Shown piece by piece: positions 26,186-35,695 of a stretch of DNA of 64,000 nt. A model generated the notes under the pieces. The model saw only the letters and a program-made list of their open reading frames with translations, was not told where the DNA came from and did no database searches. Positions within the stretch are counted from its first letter, which is position 1. The number at the start of each line of letters is the position of its first letter. This stretch comes from an uncultured Lachnospiraceae bacterium. Its GTDB lineage: Bacteria; Bacillota; Clostridia; Lachnospirales; Lachnospiraceae. The stretch covers positions 124,001-188,000 of the forward strand of contig CAMBLG010000004.1 of NCBI GenBank assembly GCA_945868435.1. Direction: 5' to 3'. Made by a program: the position numbers and the translations under genes.

Positions 26186-27799
26186 ATGTTAAGGCGGAGC
26201 TTCCATGCAAATCAAACATTGAATATTATTATACGAAAAGAAACACCACAGGACTATTACAACACGGAACATATGACCATGCGTGCATTCTGGAACATTC
26301 ACGAGCCGGGATGCAACGAACACTATCTGCTGCACATGCTGCGGCAGTCTGACGATTACCTTCCGGAGCTCAGCCGGGTTGCGGAGTTGGATGGAAAAAT
26401 CGTGGGAAGCATCGCCTTTTCCAAGGCGGTCATCAAAGACGGCGACAAGGTGCACGATATCGTCACCTTCGGCCCATTAAGCGTGGAACCGATGGCCCAG
26501 CACCTGGGCGTCGGCAGGATGCTTCTAAAGGAAGGCCTTGCCCTTGCAAAAGCAGCGGGATATCCCGGCATCTGTATCTACGGAGAACCAGGCTATTACC
26601 CGCGGCACGGGTTTGTGACCTGCGACCATTTCGGCATCACGGACCCCGACGGGAAAAATTATGACGCACTGATGGGTTACGAATTGCAGGAAAACGCATT
26701 TGCAGATATCAAGGGCAAGTTGTATGAATCACCGGTATTCGAGGCCTGTAACGACGCCGCTGCTGTGGAAGAATTCAACAAGCAGTTTCCAGCCTATACC
26801 AAGCTAAAATTGAGCTGTCAGTGGGTACACGAGGAGCGCATCGGCCGTATCGAAAACATTCAGAAAAACTCCTACACGATTCAGTTCTGGGAAGCTTCTC
26901 TTCCGGCGAAGCTGAAGGGAAGCTTCTACAATGAGCATAAGGAATTTCCGGTGGTGGGCGACTATGTAACCTTCGACTACAATCCACAGGGCGACTCCAC
27001 CATCCTTACGGTCTGCGACCGAAAAGGCGCACTGAAGCGACCTTTTCCACAGGATCACAGTGTGAAAAATGCCACAGAGCAGACCATGGTGGCAAATGTC
27101 GACTATGTATTTATCGCAAGTTCCTTAAACGACAACTACAACCTGAATCGCATTGCGCGCTACATTGCAGTGGCCGTGTCCGGAAATGCTACTCCTGTAG
27201 TTGTCCTGACCAAGGCAGACCTGTGCCCGGACCCGCTTCCTTATATGGCAGAGATTTTGGAGCTGTCAGACAAGGTCTGCGTCCATGCCGTAAGCGCCAC
27301 GGAAGGAATCGGGCTGAACGAATTGGACACCTATCTGAAACCGGGAAAAACGATTGCATTCCTCGGTTCCTCCGGCGTGGGCAAATCCACTCTGGTCAAT
27401 GCCCTGTGTGGAAATGAGATCATGAAGACCGGCGGCATCCGCGAGAAAGATAAAAAAGGCCGTCACACCACAACCTCCCGACAATTGTTCATGCTCGATT
27501 CCGGTGTGACCATCATTGACACCCCGGGTATGCGGGAGCTGGGAATGAGCGATGTCGAGGAAGGAATCGAAGATACCTTCTCCGATATTGAGGAATTGAT
27601 GGGACAGTGCAAATTCCGGGACTGCGCCCACAACACGGAGCCCGGCTGTGCGATCAAGCAGGCACTCAAGGACGGTACGTTGTCAGAAAAACGTTGGAAT
27701 CTCTATCAAAGTCTGATGATGGAAAACCGGCGAAATGTAGATAAGAAAGCCATCTCCAAATGGTCGAAGCAGATAAAGAAACTGAAGAAACAATCATAA
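26186..27799 (+). CDS. GNAT acetyltransferase fused to ribosome-assembly GTPase RsgA
   Basis: Residues about 12-185 are a GNAT domain (FGPLSVEPMAQHLGVGRMLL is the acetyl-CoA loop; GYYPRHGF follows). From about 212 to the end is RsgA: an OB-fold, then a circularly permuted GTPase with G4 TKAD (342-345) before the P-loop GSSGVGKST (394-402), G3 DTPG, and a zinc site C475, C480, H482, C488. RsgA checks late 30S subunit assembly and is normally about 290-350 residues and unfused. The ATG at 26186 has AGGAG 10 bases upstream; the ATG at 26179 leads to a 57-codon frame that dies. The next gene on the right is a pseudogene, so this is a single-gene unit. Confidence 0.92.
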   Translation: MLRRSFHANQTLNIIIRKETPQDYYNTEHMTMRAFWNIHEPGCNEHYLLHMLRQSDDYLPELSRVAELDGKIVGSIAFSKAVIKDGDKVHDIVTFGPLSVEPMAQHLGVGRMLLKEGLALAKAAGYPGICIYGEPGYYPRHGFVTCDHFGITDPDGKNYDALMGYELQENAFADIKGKLYESPVFEACNDAAAVEEFNKQFPAYTKLKLSCQWVHEERIGRIENIQKNSYTIQFWEASLPAKLKGSFYNEHKEFPVVGDYVTFDYNPQGDSTILTVCDRKGALKRPFPQDHSVKNATEQTMVANVDYVFIASSLNDNYNLNRIARYIAVAVSGNATPVVVLTKADLCPDPLPYMAEILELSDKVCVHAVSATEGIGLNELDTYLKPGKTIAFLGSSGVGKSTLVNALCGNEIMKTGGIREKDKKGRHTTTSRQLFMLDSGVTIIDTPGMRELGMSDVEEGIEDTFSDIEELMGQCKFRDCAHNTEPGCAIKQALKDGTLSEKRWNLYQSLMMENRRNVDKKAISKWSKQIKKLKKQS

Positions 27800-27809
27800 T
27801 TCGGAAAGT

Positions 27810-27853
27810 GGGCTGCACACAACACTCAGTGTGTCAGCCCCTTTTCTCTTTTT
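27810..27853 (+). terminator. Terminator of the GNAT-RsgA gene
   Basis: GGGCTG and following ACAC pair with GTGT and CAGCCC (27810-27840), followed by a T-rich tail CTTTTCTCTTTTT. It begins 10 bp after the stop codon. Confidence 0.75.
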
Positions 27854-27879
27854 CGGAAATACATGTAAAAGGCAATACA

Positions 27880-28452
27880 GAATATCGCTGAAAGGAGCGA
27901 GCCGTGAGAACATGACATTGATCTCGGACTGGTAAAGAGTCCATGTATTAATGAGTGTATTCATACCTTCATTGGGTGTCTGAATCTGAAGCTTGCGGCA
28001 CTTATTCTCCCAATACTGATGCAGATCCGCAAAAGCCTTATCCACTTCTTCCAGATTGCGGAAACGTTCACGGACCTTTTGTCCCTGTGCACGATTTCCT
28101 TCTCCTAACATGAAGATGACGCGAGCCTCTTCTCCCGGAGCCAGCTGCAGATTCTTCTGCAGGCTTCCGCAGTGATTGCCGCCTTTTCCGTAGGAGCCGC
28201 TGCAAGCGCCTCCCTGTACCGCAATTGGATTGTCCTCGGTATGATACAGTCCAAGGAATGTATCCCGCATACAGTCAAATCCATCCGGCTTGAAGCTGGC
28301 GGTAAAATACTGGTATCCGTCCGGCTCGTAGAACCGATCTTCCTCAATAATGCCATCTTCATAAGAACTTCCCGCACAGTAAAGGCTCATCTGGAAATTC
28401 TGATTATCGATGTTAATGGAATGGAAAGAGAATTCCAAATAAGAAAACCGGC
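27880..28452 (-). pseudogene. Internal fragment of a GH94-type glycoside phosphorylase
   Basis: The minus-strand frame reads WSRFSYLEFSFHS, NFQMSLYCAGSSYEDG, GGNHCGSLQK, FMLGEGNR and TPNEGMNTLINTWTLYQ, all typical of one internal stretch of GH94 cellobiose/chitobiose phosphorylase-like proteins, which are about 800 residues. Only about 190 residues remain. At the upstream end it breaks inside the plus-strand nagB remnant; at the downstream end similarity stops after MFSR and unrelated codons run to 27794. It has no proper start and is non-functional. Neighbouring nagB and nagA suggest an amino-sugar phosphorylase, but this is a weak inference. Confidence 0.8.
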
Positions 28453-29079
28453 TCCACGCCGCTGGGCACCTACGCACAGTTGATCGACTGGTATCAGAAG
28501 GGTGATTTGGATTTCTCCAGAGTATCTTCCGTCAATCTCGACGAGTACCGGGGGCTTCCAAAAGAGAACGATCAGAGTTATCATTATTTTATGCAGCACA
28601 ACTTTTTTGAACATATTAATATCCGGCCGGATCACACCTTCGTTCCGGATGGAATGGAAACAGACAGCGAGAAAGCATGCCTTGCACACGAGGAGGTCAT
28701 CCGAACGCTGGGCGGTGTAGATTTACAGCTTCTGGGACTTGACAACAACGGTCACATTGGCTTCAATGAGCCAGGAGCTGCCTTTGAAAAGGAAACCCAC
28801 CTGGTGGATCTGACCGAGAGCACAATTCAGGCCAACTCCCGCTTTTTTGAGAAGCCGGAGGATGTTCCTACACAGGCTTACACCATGGGAATCAAGACCA
28901 TTATGCAGGCGAAAAAGATTCTGGTTGTGGTAAACGGAATCGGAAAAGCCGATATCGTGGCCAAGGCCTTCTGGGGTCCGGTTACCCCACAGGTACCGGC
29001 TTCCATCCTACAGATGCACCCGGATGTCACACTGGTTGCAGACGAAGAGGCGTTGTCTGCCTCTCCATATCGAGAGTAA
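28447..29079 (+). pseudogene. nagB: Glucosamine-6-phosphate deaminase, 5'-truncated
   Basis: From 28447 the frame reads TGSTPLGTY, NLDEYRGL, LLGLDNNGHIGFNEPG and ANSRFF, i.e. NagB from its phosphate-binding loop to the C-terminus, including the active-site Asp/His/Glu region. The first 35-40 residues are missing: upstream the frame runs only to a TAA at 28414 with no start codon, and the DNA belongs to the GH94 fragment on the other strand. The deaminase normally makes fructose-6-phosphate and ammonia. Internal TTG or ATG starts would give a protein lacking the first strand and loop, so it is probably inactive. nagA follows by 18 bp. Confidence 0.85.
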
Positions 29080-29097
29080 ACAAGTTGGAGGAAAATT

Positions 29098-30204
29098 ATG
29101 ATTATTGAGCACGGACTGGTTTTAGGCGACCGGTATGAATTTGCGGAAAGTCCGCTATACATAGAAGACGGGAAGATCTGCGATACGGCTTCAGGCCCTG
29201 TCATCGACGCAAGCGGATGCTATGTCATTCCCGGATTGGTAGACATACATTTTCACGGTGCCGCAGGCTATGACTTTTGCGATGCCACACCGGAGGCGTT
29301 ATCTGCCATCGCCGATTATGAACAGAGAAACGGCATTACTTCCATCTGCCCCGCCACCATGACTCTGGGAACCGGCCGCTTGATGGAGATCTGTAAAAAC
29401 GCGGCCGCTTATCAGAATCAGGGATCCCGGCTGGTGGGAATTCATCTGGAGGGTCCCTTCATTTCTCCGGAAAAAAAGGGGGCTCAAAATCCAAGCTATA
29501 TCATCCCTCCTTCCATGGAGCTTTTACACCACCTGCTTACCGCTTCCAACGGATTGGTTAAACTGATCACAGTGGCTCCGGAAGTTCCCGGCGCACTGGA
29601 TTTTATCGAGAAGGCTTCCCAGGAGGTTCATGTGTCCATCGGTCACACCTGCTGTGATTATGACACCGCATGTGCCGCCATTGCCCGCGGTGCAGATCAC
29701 CTGACCCACACCTACAATGCCATGCCACCGCTGTCTCACCGCGCACCGGGACCAATCGGTGCCGGATACATGGCACCATCCGTCATGGCGGAGATTATCT
29801 GTGACGGTATCCATATACACGAAGCCATGGTGAAGGCTCTGCTTTCCCTTTTCGGCGAAGACCGCGTGGTATTTATCAGCGACAGTATGCGAGCCACCGG
29901 AATGCCGGACGGAAGCTACGATCTCGGTGGTCTTCCCGTCAATGTCAAGGGGCACTATGCACGCCTGAGTGACGGAACCATTGCCGGCTCTGTCACCAAC
30001 CTGATGGACTGCGTAAGAAAAGCAGTCTCTATGGGAATCCCATTGGAGACCGCCGTCAAATGCGCTTCCATCAATCCCGCACGCTCCATCGGCGTGGACG
30101 ATCAGGTCGGAAGTCTCACGGTCGGAAAATGCGCAGACTGTGTATTGTTGGATCAAAAGACCTTGGAAATCCGACAGGTTATTATTAAGGGGGCTCTGCT
30201 TTAA
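29098..30204 (+). CDS. nagA: N-acetylglucosamine-6-phosphate deacetylase
   Basis: The 368-residue protein has the amidohydrolase fold of NagA: GLVDIHFHGAAGYDF (metal HxH region), GIHLEGPFISPEKKGAQ, SIGHTCCDYDTA, THTYNAMPPLSHR, ICDGIHIH and the catalytic Asp in VFISDSMRATG. It removes acetate from GlcNAc-6-phosphate in the cytoplasm. GGAGG lies close before the ATG. The gene looks intact although its partner nagB is broken, so GlcN6P would need another deaminase elsewhere or feed cell-wall synthesis. The 85 bp after it (30205-30289) show a short open frame I cannot assign. Confidence 0.95.
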   Translation: MIIEHGLVLGDRYEFAESPLYIEDGKICDTASGPVIDASGCYVIPGLVDIHFHGAAGYDFCDATPEALSAIADYEQRNGITSICPATMTLGTGRLMEICKNAAAYQNQGSRLVGIHLEGPFISPEKKGAQNPSYIIPPSMELLHHLLTASNGLVKLITVAPEVPGALDFIEKASQEVHVSIGHTCCDYDTACAAIARGADHLTHTYNAMPPLSHRAPGPIGAGYMAPSVMAEIICDGIHIHEAMVKALLSLFGEDRVVFISDSMRATGMPDGSYDLGGLPVNVKGHYARLSDGTIAGSVTNLMDCVRKAVSMGIPLETAVKCASINPARSIGVDDQVGSLTVGKCADCVLLDQKTLEIRQVIIKGALL

Positions 30205-30289
30205 TTGTTATTCCGGAGGATCTGGATGACAACGGAAAAACTAATTTCATTTGCGACGAAAATGTGTGCCGTCTGGTGCACGAAACAAA

Positions 30290-30318
30290 GAGGCTTGCGA
30301 ATATGATTCGCAAGCCTC
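30290..30318 (-). terminator. Terminator of the transglutaminase-like gene (possibly bidirectional)
   Basis: GAGGCTTGCGAA and TTCGCAAGCCTC form a perfect 12-bp stem with a 5-base loop. On the minus strand the stem is followed by TTTGTTTCG. It lies between the convergent nagA and the gene at 30333. Confidence 0.7.
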
Positions 30319-30332
30319 GTGTTCATGCAGCT

Positions 30333-31721
30333 TCAATAGCCTTTGCCTGTTAAATAATAATGTATCCAAGAATATTTTTCTTTCTGGGCAAGATCTTTAA
30401 TTTCTTCTACCTTATGATCTGGCCAGCCATTTTCTGATAAATAGTAATCATAATTTTCATAGCCGCCTCCAACAGGATCATCCCATGTACAGTCAATATA
30501 ATACCACTTATCATTGATCTTCACACGATTCCATGCGTGTCCTCCCGAAGCACTAGAATTTGTTGCCACCCCCGTTACATATTCGCATTCTACTCCTGCC
30601 GCAGTAGCCATCATATAAAAGGCGATCGCATAGCTCTGGCAGACGCCCTCTCCATGCAATAGAACTCCACATGCACCATATGCCCAGTTTTCCGCACTGG
30701 AATAATCCCCGTTATTCACATAATTGGCATGATAGATCAGATAATCATGAATTGCCTTCACCTTTTCTTCGTCACTCATGCCCTCAGTTATGATCTGATT
30801 CACTACAGCAAAAGCAGCATCAAACACTTTCTTACTTTCTGCGTCATATCCGGTAGCGTCACGGTTTACAAGCGTGTCCTTAATGCTGTATGAAACATTC
30901 ACTTCTCTTGAAATTTCTTTATCTCCGGATACAATGGATATCGTGTGCTTTCCCGGCGTATAAATCATGGTGTCCGCCATCTCTGCCCCGTCCACCAATA
31001 ATGAAATTCCCTGTTTTCTCAGCCCACTTGGGGTTATGGTTTTCCCGGAACTCACCATAGAAGTAATAGCTGCTTTATATGGAACTCCCGCATCAATATT
31101 ACAGGTATCGGAATCATCACTCCACCCGCATTCCAATACATCATTCATGATCCAGTCTGGTGAATACGCTATAAACTTTGTAGTCCTGCTAAAAGAACCG
31201 TAATAGTAATCCATGCTTCCCCACCCGGAACTTTTAATGCCTTTACACAGTCCATTACTGTTCACCTGAGAAAAACCACAGGAAAATTTCAGTTTTACCT
31301 GACTGGTGTCATATTTGTCTGACACCAGCTTCAGCTGAACCTTCTGGTTGGTAAGAACCGCCTGATGATTCAGCCACACTTCACTGGCTTTGGCCGGCTT
31401 TACCGTAATTGTATAGATTTTCTTCTTATTCCCTGCCTTAGCTGTAATCTTAGCCACGCCCAAACGCACAGCTTTCACGACACCCTTGGACGTTACGGTT
31501 GCCACCTTCTTATTTGAGGTCGAAAATTTGCATTTGGAATAACCGGATGGAAGCTTAATCTTCGCCTGCTTCCCACATACAATCGCCTTTGTGCTCCCGG
31601 AAAATGTAGGAACCGTCTGCGCATACACCATCTGGCTTTCGCCTGCCGGAATAATTGTAACCAACATGATTGCACACAAAAAAAGTGCAATTTTTCTCAG
31701 TATACTTCGCTTTTTTAACAT
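30333..31721 (-). CDS. Secreted Ig-like (Big2) and transglutaminase-like domain protein
   Basis: The 462-residue protein has a signal peptide (residues 1-35, ending near MVYAQ). A Big2-type domain follows (about 40-110; SNKKVATVTSKGVVKAV and GVAKITAKAG), then a middle beta region. The C-terminus (about 290-462) is a transglutaminase/CEP-like protease fold with Cys in GEGVCQSYAIAF, His in GGHAWNRV and Asp in YIDCTWDDP. The triad is intact, so it may crosslink or cleave surface proteins. No sorting signal is seen, so it is probably released or wall-bound through the Big2 domain. It appears to be a single-gene unit. Confidence 0.88.
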   Translation of the reverse strand: MLKKRSILRKIALFLCAIMLVTIIPAGESQMVYAQTVPTFSGSTKAIVCGKQAKIKLPSGYSKCKFSTSNKKVATVTSKGVVKAVRLGVAKITAKAGNKKKIYTITVKPAKASEVWLNHQAVLTNQKVQLKLVSDKYDTSQVKLKFSCGFSQVNSNGLCKGIKSSGWGSMDYYYGSFSRTTKFIAYSPDWIMNDVLECGWSDDSDTCNIDAGVPYKAAITSMVSSGKTITPSGLRKQGISLLVDGAEMADTMIYTPGKHTISIVSGDKEISREVNVSYSIKDTLVNRDATGYDAESKKVFDAAFAVVNQIITEGMSDEEKVKAIHDYLIYHANYVNNGDYSSAENWAYGACGVLLHGEGVCQSYAIAFYMMATAAGVECEYVTGVATNSSASGGHAWNRVKINDKWYYIDCTWDDPVGGGYENYDYYLSENGWPDHKVEEIKDLAQKEKYSWIHYYLTGKGY

Positions 31722-31958
31722 AGTGCCTCCTCTTTTGTATTGATCAGTAATTTTTCATTCACTTTCTGAACCAATTATACACCAGAACTATCCGACGTAC
31801 AATCAACCATTCTTAATGCCCCCGCAACTGTCAAAGTTTACCAGACCGGGGCGGTTATTTTTGTGTCTTATCATTGCTCCCAGACCCAAATACATTATGC
31901 CAAACATGTGTTTGTAAAACAATATGAACTGCAATAGAATTTTTCGGATTTTGTAGAG

Positions 31959-33776
31959 TTACAATTCAATATTAAACCAATGTACGTCCTGCACGACTTC
32001 CACATCTTTGGGCATATCCGGCACCGCATTGGAACCAAACAATCCAACACAAAGATATTCCAGTTTTTTGCAGTTGGAAAGAGGAGAATAATCCGTAATG
32101 TCATTGTCCTCGAAGTCACATCTTTCCAGATTTGTCAGTGCCGACACAAAAGAAATATCGGTCAAATCACTGCTTGCAAGCCACAATTCGTTCATATTCG
32201 GATAGTGGGAAAGGAAATCAAACGTTTCCTCTTCCTTCGTCACTACATCCCCTACAGACAAATCCTTCATACAAAATGTCGCAAGATTTGGATTGTCCAC
32301 CAGCAATTCCGTATCTAACCAAAGCTTTTTGCCCGGAATAACTGCCTCTATCGCAAATGTCTTTATCGTAGGCATATTCAAAATGCTCTCTACACCGCAG
32401 ACTCCACCCATATTAGAAACGCGGATTTGAAGCTGTTCCAGCTGTGGCAGTTGGGAAAACACAGAAATATCGATGGGTAAGTAGTGATACCTCTCATCCA
32501 TCTCCTCAAAAGAGGCATAAACACGAAGTGCCTTTAGATTTTTCAGCTGTGTAAGCCGCAGAAAATCTTCTTTGTTATTTACGGTAACTCTCAAGCTTTC
32601 CAGCTTTGTGAGCACCGACAGTTGGTCTATACTGACACCATCAGCATCCATGATCGTGTCAAATTTTCTTAAATTTGGCAGATACGTGAGTATTGATAAA
32701 TCCGCATCATCGCCCACCTGCATAGAAAGTTCCTCTAACTGTGGAATCTTTTTTAAAAAGTCACATTGCGACAGTGTGACGCCGTTCATATAGAGGCTTT
32801 TTAGATCCGACAATTCTGCGATCTCATCCACTCCCTCATAGGTATCTGCACAACTGAGGTACAATTCCTTTAGCTTGCTGCACTTTTTTATTCCGGAAAG
32901 ATTGGTAGTCGTATATAAATGTGTATTTTTCGCCTTCAGCACCTCTAAATTCTCGTATTGTTCTAATCCATTTAGATTGTCACTAAAAGCACCTAAGTCA
33001 AAAACCCTTACATATTCCGGATTCACTTTCGATGAGATTATTTCCAGGCTGTCATCGCTGGCGACATAGCTGATTTTGCAATCCGGCGAAAATTGTAACA
33101 GAGACATCCAGGTGCTGTCTGTCGTATCAATCCTTGTCAGCCCTGTCAGCATCGAAAAATCAGAAGGCCAGTTCGCCTTTGAATCCTCGTAGGTCCATGA
33201 ACGGACGGTATCCAAAAACTCTTCTTCGCTTTCGCAATCCTCATAATTGGTAAAGCTGTAATACACGACATGGTAGTGATCGTTGGAATCACCATCCCGT
33301 TTATAATCATATTTGATATAACGAATGCTTGCAAATTCCTCCGGTGTAATCTTTCTGTACTCTTTGTCAAAAATATCTTTGCAGAAAATTACCAGTAGAT
33401 TTCCCTGTTCCTGAATAGGAGCATCTGAATCAGAAGAGGATAACAATGATCTGTTTGCTGCGATATTGTAGCCCAGAATAAACAATGCAATAACCGCCGC
33501 AGCAATCAGAAAGCCAATCAAGAGATGCTGTGTCTTTTTTACGTTCTTTTGCACCTCTGCGCTATCGCCATAATCCACATTGACGTTTACTGCTACTCCC
33601 CTGGCCTCATCAATGACATACGTCTGTTTACAATAAGGGCATCTTGCATGGGTTTTATCCACAAGTTCTAAAGAAGCGCCGCAATCAATACATGTCATTT
33701 TGACCAGTTCAGCTGTATCATTATCAATTGATGTATGTATCGTATATTTGTCTTCTGCCTGATTCTTCATTTCCAA
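31959..33776 (-). CDS. Zinc-ribbon, single-TM, leucine-rich repeat protein
   Basis: The N-terminus carries two Cys pairs (CIDCGA, CPYCKQ; about 29-50) that form a zinc ribbon. A membrane helix at about 84-107 follows, and after a linker there are at least ten leucine-rich or leucine-rich-like repeats (LEVLKAKNTHLY, LKELYLSCADTYEG, LKSLYMNGVTL, LEELSMQVG, LERCDFEDNDITD). With no signal peptide before the ribbon, the ribbon should be cytoplasmic and the repeats outside. It follows a smaller paralogue by 15 bp. Role unknown; ligand binding by the repeats is inferred. The next 237 bases (31722-31958) hold no gene. Confidence 0.8.
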   Translation of the reverse strand: MEMKNQAEDKYTIHTSIDNDTAELVKMTCIDCGASLELVDKTHARCPYCKQTYVIDEARGVAVNVNVDYGDSAEVQKNVKKTQHLLIGFLIAAAVIALFILGYNIAANRSLLSSSDSDAPIQEQGNLLVIFCKDIFDKEYRKITPEEFASIRYIKYDYKRDGDSNDHYHVVYYSFTNYEDCESEEEFLDTVRSWTYEDSKANWPSDFSMLTGLTRIDTTDSTWMSLLQFSPDCKISYVASDDSLEIISSKVNPEYVRVFDLGAFSDNLNGLEQYENLEVLKAKNTHLYTTTNLSGIKKCSKLKELYLSCADTYEGVDEIAELSDLKSLYMNGVTLSQCDFLKKIPQLEELSMQVGDDADLSILTYLPNLRKFDTIMDADGVSIDQLSVLTKLESLRVTVNNKEDFLRLTQLKNLKALRVYASFEEMDERYHYLPIDISVFSQLPQLEQLQIRVSNMGGVCGVESILNMPTIKTFAIEAVIPGKKLWLDTELLVDNPNLATFCMKDLSVGDVVTKEEETFDFLSHYPNMNELWLASSDLTDISFVSALTNLERCDFEDNDITDYSPLSNCKKLEYLCVGLFGSNAVPDMPKDVEVVQDVHWFNIEL

Positions 33777-33791
33777 ATTCTGCCTTTCACG

Positions 33792-34757
33792 CTACTGTCT
33801 GCTTAAAGCAATCCTCTCCCCGTACTTCTCTTCCAATTCCGCCCACTGTTCCTCCGTCATGTACCATGCCGCCTTGCCCTTCATGGTAAAACCTGTCAAC
33901 GTCGGTATATTCAAAAGATTCTCTACATAACCATAGACTTCTTCCTGTTCCATCTCCACATAATCCAATTCCAAATATGTAAGGTTCGAAAGCTCCGCAA
34001 ACATATCCGTACTTTTTAAATGTGCTCCCTCCAAGGTAAATGAACGGACACTGTGCAGATTTTCCAGGAAAGAAAAATCATCCAACTCCCCTGCATCCAA
34101 AATTGTCACTTCTTCCAACGTATCCGGGTTCACATTTTCAAAAAAATCGGATGTCCCATACCTTGACATCCCATTGGTACAGCGGATACAACGAATTCCA
34201 TTTTCCTCCGGCAGCTTATAATTCTGCCAGGAACCGGTATATAGTTCCACAAACGTAAGCCCCGAAAAATACTGCAGATTCGTGGGAGAAAAATCATCCC
34301 CGGTTCCCTCTACGGAAATGCTCTGAAGCGTCTTTGCATACATCTCCTCATCTTCATAGGCAAAATAGTCTTCATAGCTATAAGTGAATTTATAGTCTCC
34401 GTCCTTCTCAATTCGCAAATATTTAATTTTTTCCAAATCCTCTTCCGTAATCTTTGCAACAGGTTTGTCATATACTTCCAGAAGAAACTCTCTGAATACC
34501 ACGGAGAAACGGCTGGCAGCTTTCCCCAATTGCGCTGTGTAGTGCTGATAAACGCCTAATATTGCCGCCACGATAACCATAGCGATCAGAGCATACATCA
34601 CAATCATCTTTCCAAATGACAGATGCACTGATACCTTGTGCGTTCTGTCCGCGGAAATATAGTATTCCTGCCCACAATGACTGCATTGATAGGTATATTG
34701 ATCTTTAAAAACAAGCTTTCCTCCGCATGAGCTGCATTTCTTTATTCCCCTGCTCAT
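33792..34757 (-). CDS. Zinc-ribbon, single-TM, leucine-rich repeat protein (shorter paralogue)
   Basis: Same layout as its downstream neighbour: zinc ribbon (CSSCGG, CSHCGQ; about 8-30), one membrane helix (about 49-67), then about 230 residues with a few leucine-rich repeats (LEEVTILDAGELDD, VRSFTLEGAHLKS, LTYLELDYVEM). Both share a region after the helix that begins ... EFLLEVYDKPVAKITEEDL here and DIFDKEYRKITPEEF in the other, so they arose by duplication. They are 15 bp apart and surely co-transcribed. This is the first gene of the pair. Function is unknown. Confidence 0.8.
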   Translation of the reverse strand: MSRGIKKCSSCGGKLVFKDQYTYQCSHCGQEYYISADRTHKVSVHLSFGKMIVMYALIAMVIVAAILGVYQHYTAQLGKAASRFSVVFREFLLEVYDKPVAKITEEDLEKIKYLRIEKDGDYKFTYSYEDYFAYEDEEMYAKTLQSISVEGTGDDFSPTNLQYFSGLTFVELYTGSWQNYKLPEENGIRCIRCTNGMSRYGTSDFFENVNPDTLEEVTILDAGELDDFSFLENLHSVRSFTLEGAHLKSTDMFAELSNLTYLELDYVEMEQEEVYGYVENLLNIPTLTGFTMKGKAAWYMTEEQWAELEEKYGERIALSRQ

Positions 34758-34835
34758 ATCCTTCCTCGCTTCAAACTATTCTTTATCGTATTAAAGCTAT
34801 TATACAATAAAAGAACCGGATAGCAAAGAAAAGTC

Positions 34836-35584
34836 TTATCCCGCTTTCCGAATGACAACCGTCACAAGAAAACCATCCTCGCTCTGCTCGGCAAACACTT
34901 CCCCGTCCATTCGATGCATCAGGCTCCGGCAGATGTACAGGCCCAGCCCACTGCCCTTCACATGATCGGCGTTACTTCCACGATAGAAAGAATCAAAGAT
35001 GTGTACCAGCTCCGCCTCCGGAATACTGCTGCCCGTGTTGACAACTGAGACAAGCCTGCAATCCTCCTCCTCGGAAAAGGCGATGGTGATTTGTCTGCCG
35101 TCCCCGTACTTGATGGCATTTTCCATGATATTCTGGAGCACCTCGATCACCCGCTCTTTATCCCCTTTGACCAGACAATCGGTCATACCCTCCATCACAA
35201 ACTCCGTGTGTTGAAGTGAAAGCTTATCCTTGTAATAGCGCTGAATATCCTGCATTGCTTCCGACAGATAGAACTCTCCGTTGTTCACCTCCAGATTCTC
35301 CCGAAGCATTTCCATACCCCAAAGGAATTTCCCAAAGAAGCGGCTTTTTTCTGCCACGAGAGGTGTGGTCAGGTTGCCCTTGGCGATCTCGTAGGGAAGC
35401 TCTGTAAATCTGGAAAAAGGCTTGATGATCTTGCTTCCGATAAACCAGAGGAGAATTACCGTGATAAAAAGCATAACTCCGAGAGATACATTCAGTACCC
35501 AAAAGCCCGTCGCTGCTTCGCGATTCCGATATGCAATACGATACAGCGTGCCATTCACATCCTCCACCACATAGTCCTCGTTGC
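34836..35584 (-). pseudogene. Sensor histidine kinase remnant lacking N-terminus and H-box region
   Basis: The frame shows one membrane helix (TGFWVLNVSLGVMLFITVIL), a HAMP-like stretch, the N-box ENAIKYGDG and the G-boxes VVNTGSSIPE and GSGLGLYICRSL. Between RFFGKFLWGMEMLRENLE and VNNGEFYLSEAM, where related kinases carry SLSHDIKTPL, nothing remains, so the phospho-accepting His is absent; the join is near 35290. The N-terminal helix and sensor are gone too, and the frame enters out of register from the response-regulator remnant at about 35580. An open frame extends to 35756 only by chance. The ATPase part alone may still be made, but signalling should be dead. Confidence 0.75.
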
Positions 35585-35674
35585 TACGCTCACCACATAA
35601 TTCTCTTTTCGCAGGAAATCGCACAGAAGGGACGCAATCTCCCGGTTGTCTTCCACAATCAGAATATCCAGCAT
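35579..35674 (-). pseudogene. Response regulator remnant, first 32 residues only
   Basis: ATG at 35674 begins MLDILIVEDNREIASLLCDF, a typical OmpR-family receiver start with its acidic pair, followed by LRKENYVVSVAT. It then runs into kinase sequence in another frame and stops after seven foreign codons. The phospho-Asp and the DNA-binding domain are missing. Both sides of the junction carry TATGTGGTG, a short repeat that could have mediated the deletion. The ABC transporter ATPase ends 22 bp upstream, so this was the regulator of that locus. Confidence 0.75.
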
Positions 35675-35695
35675 TCCAATCTTCCTTCCATCGTT

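Noticed and set aside
26164-26352. 62-codon frame starting before the GNAT-RsgA gene
   Set aside because: It overlaps the start of a clear GNAT domain in another frame and has no domain; the AGGAG site serves the ATG at 26186.
27794-28477. Intact 227-residue gene
   Set aside because: It holds only an internal piece of a GH94 protein, its first codons come from the nagB side of the junction and its last codons match nothing.
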